This document shows positions 63,946 through 64,000 of a stretch of DNA of 64,000 nucleotides, piece after piece. A model generated the notes under the pieces. It was not told where the DNA came from. It ran no database searches and worked only from the letters and a program-made list of their open reading frames with translations. A program made the position numbers and the translations under genes. Origin of the DNA: Bacteroidota bacterium (GTDB lineage Bacteria; Bacteroidota; Bacteroidia; Chitinophagales; Chitinophagaceae); the NCBI GenBank assembly GCA_018970395.1, contig JAGWWM010000004.1, positions 28,401 through 92,400 of the forward strand, read 5' to 3'. The stretch's first letter is position 1. Each line of letters opens with the position of its first letter.

Positions 63946-64000
63946 ATGTCATTTTTGCAGAGATTACATCCAGATCTTGAGGCTTTGTTTGTTTCAATCG
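63946..64000 (+). CDS. Possible start of a gene running off the right edge
   Basis: An ATG opens a frame (MSFLQRLHPDLEALFVSI) that stays open for the 18 codons available. Its position, divergent from rimO with about 100 nt between, suits a gene start. I do not recognise it, and the visible part is too short to judge. Confidence 0.35.
   Translation, partial: MSFLQRLHPDLEALFVSI

Overview
The window reads as a chromosomal segment of a Bacteroidota bacterium, most like the Chitinophagaceae and relatives. Support: two secreted proteins with type IX secretion (T9SS) C-terminal sorting domains, a DUF2723/GT117 glycosyltransferase, a DUF3822 gene beside rsmD, the four-gene ligase-associated DNA damage response set, and Bacteroidota-type promoters (TTTG, about 19 nt, TAnnTTTG, with no clear Shine-Dalgarno sequences). 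I see no rRNA, tRNA, CRISPR array, insertion sequence or prophage. Most genes are housekeeping genes in compact, often overlapping operons.

Layout. 1-5.5 kb: start of an aspartokinase (probably bifunctional thrA), a T9SS protein, an N-acetylglucosamine-kinase-like protein, a PDZ-less S41 peptidase homologue and a cystathionine-beta-synthase-type PLP enzyme. 5.6-13.4 kb: a tight minus-strand operon, DUF3822 - rsmD - 5-formyl-THF cyclo-ligase - lpxK - rnr - polyprenyl synthase - amino-acid permease. 13.4-17.7 kb: a MATE pump, then aroE, a ComA-like phosphosulfolactate synthase and a TPR protein. 18.2-26.1 kb: a complete tryptophan operon (minus strand, trpL-E-G-D-C-F-B-A plus a DUF4412-like gene). 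26.3-29 kb: sugar MFS transporter and ROK glucokinase. 29-38 kb: GT117-like membrane protein, SAM hydrolase, PIG-L deacetylase and M14 peptidase. 38-47.3 kb: tamB, ribBA, an esterase, an RsmB-type methyltransferase and sucB. 47.3-54.5 kb: sucA, rpsT, a T9SS-exported endonuclease I, guaA and a periplasmic-binding-fold protein. 54.5-62 kb: ligase-associated exonuclease, ligase, Lhr-type helicase, a c-type haem protein, PdeM and a LexA/CI-like regulator. 62-64 kb: a glycine-rich RRM protein, rimO and a possible gene start at the right edge.

The most notable discovery is a complete transcription-attenuation control region in front of trpE. A 19-codon leader peptide with three consecutive Trp codons is followed by a 9-bp terminator hairpin. 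An alternative antiterminator can pair across the leader stop codon. Just upstream is a promoter of Bacteroidota consensus whose 19-nt spacer contains a 17-bp perfect inverted repeat (candidate operator), and the -7 box lies so close to the leader ATG that the leader mRNA should be nearly leaderless.

The second theme is dispersed repeats. A family of 7-bp-phased tracts (roughly nGTTrnn, each heptad slightly different from the next) lies in gaps at about 21.0, 24.4, 55.5, 61.2 and probably 63.9 kb. One tract runs in frame through the M14 peptidase gene and another encodes the C-terminus of TrpF. Other families are a CCCCCT hairpin (two copies), a 28-bp perfect palindrome with a decayed copy, a long GCGTCATCCTGA-type inverted repeat and a CCCCGAAGGGG hairpin. 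Four gaps of the trp operon each carry such an element.

Several enzymes lack residues that are normally diagnostic: the S41 homologue (catalytic Lys position is Asn, no PDZ), RsmD (DPPY reads GPPY) and the ROK kinase (all zinc cysteines lost). These are the best protein-level follow-ups.
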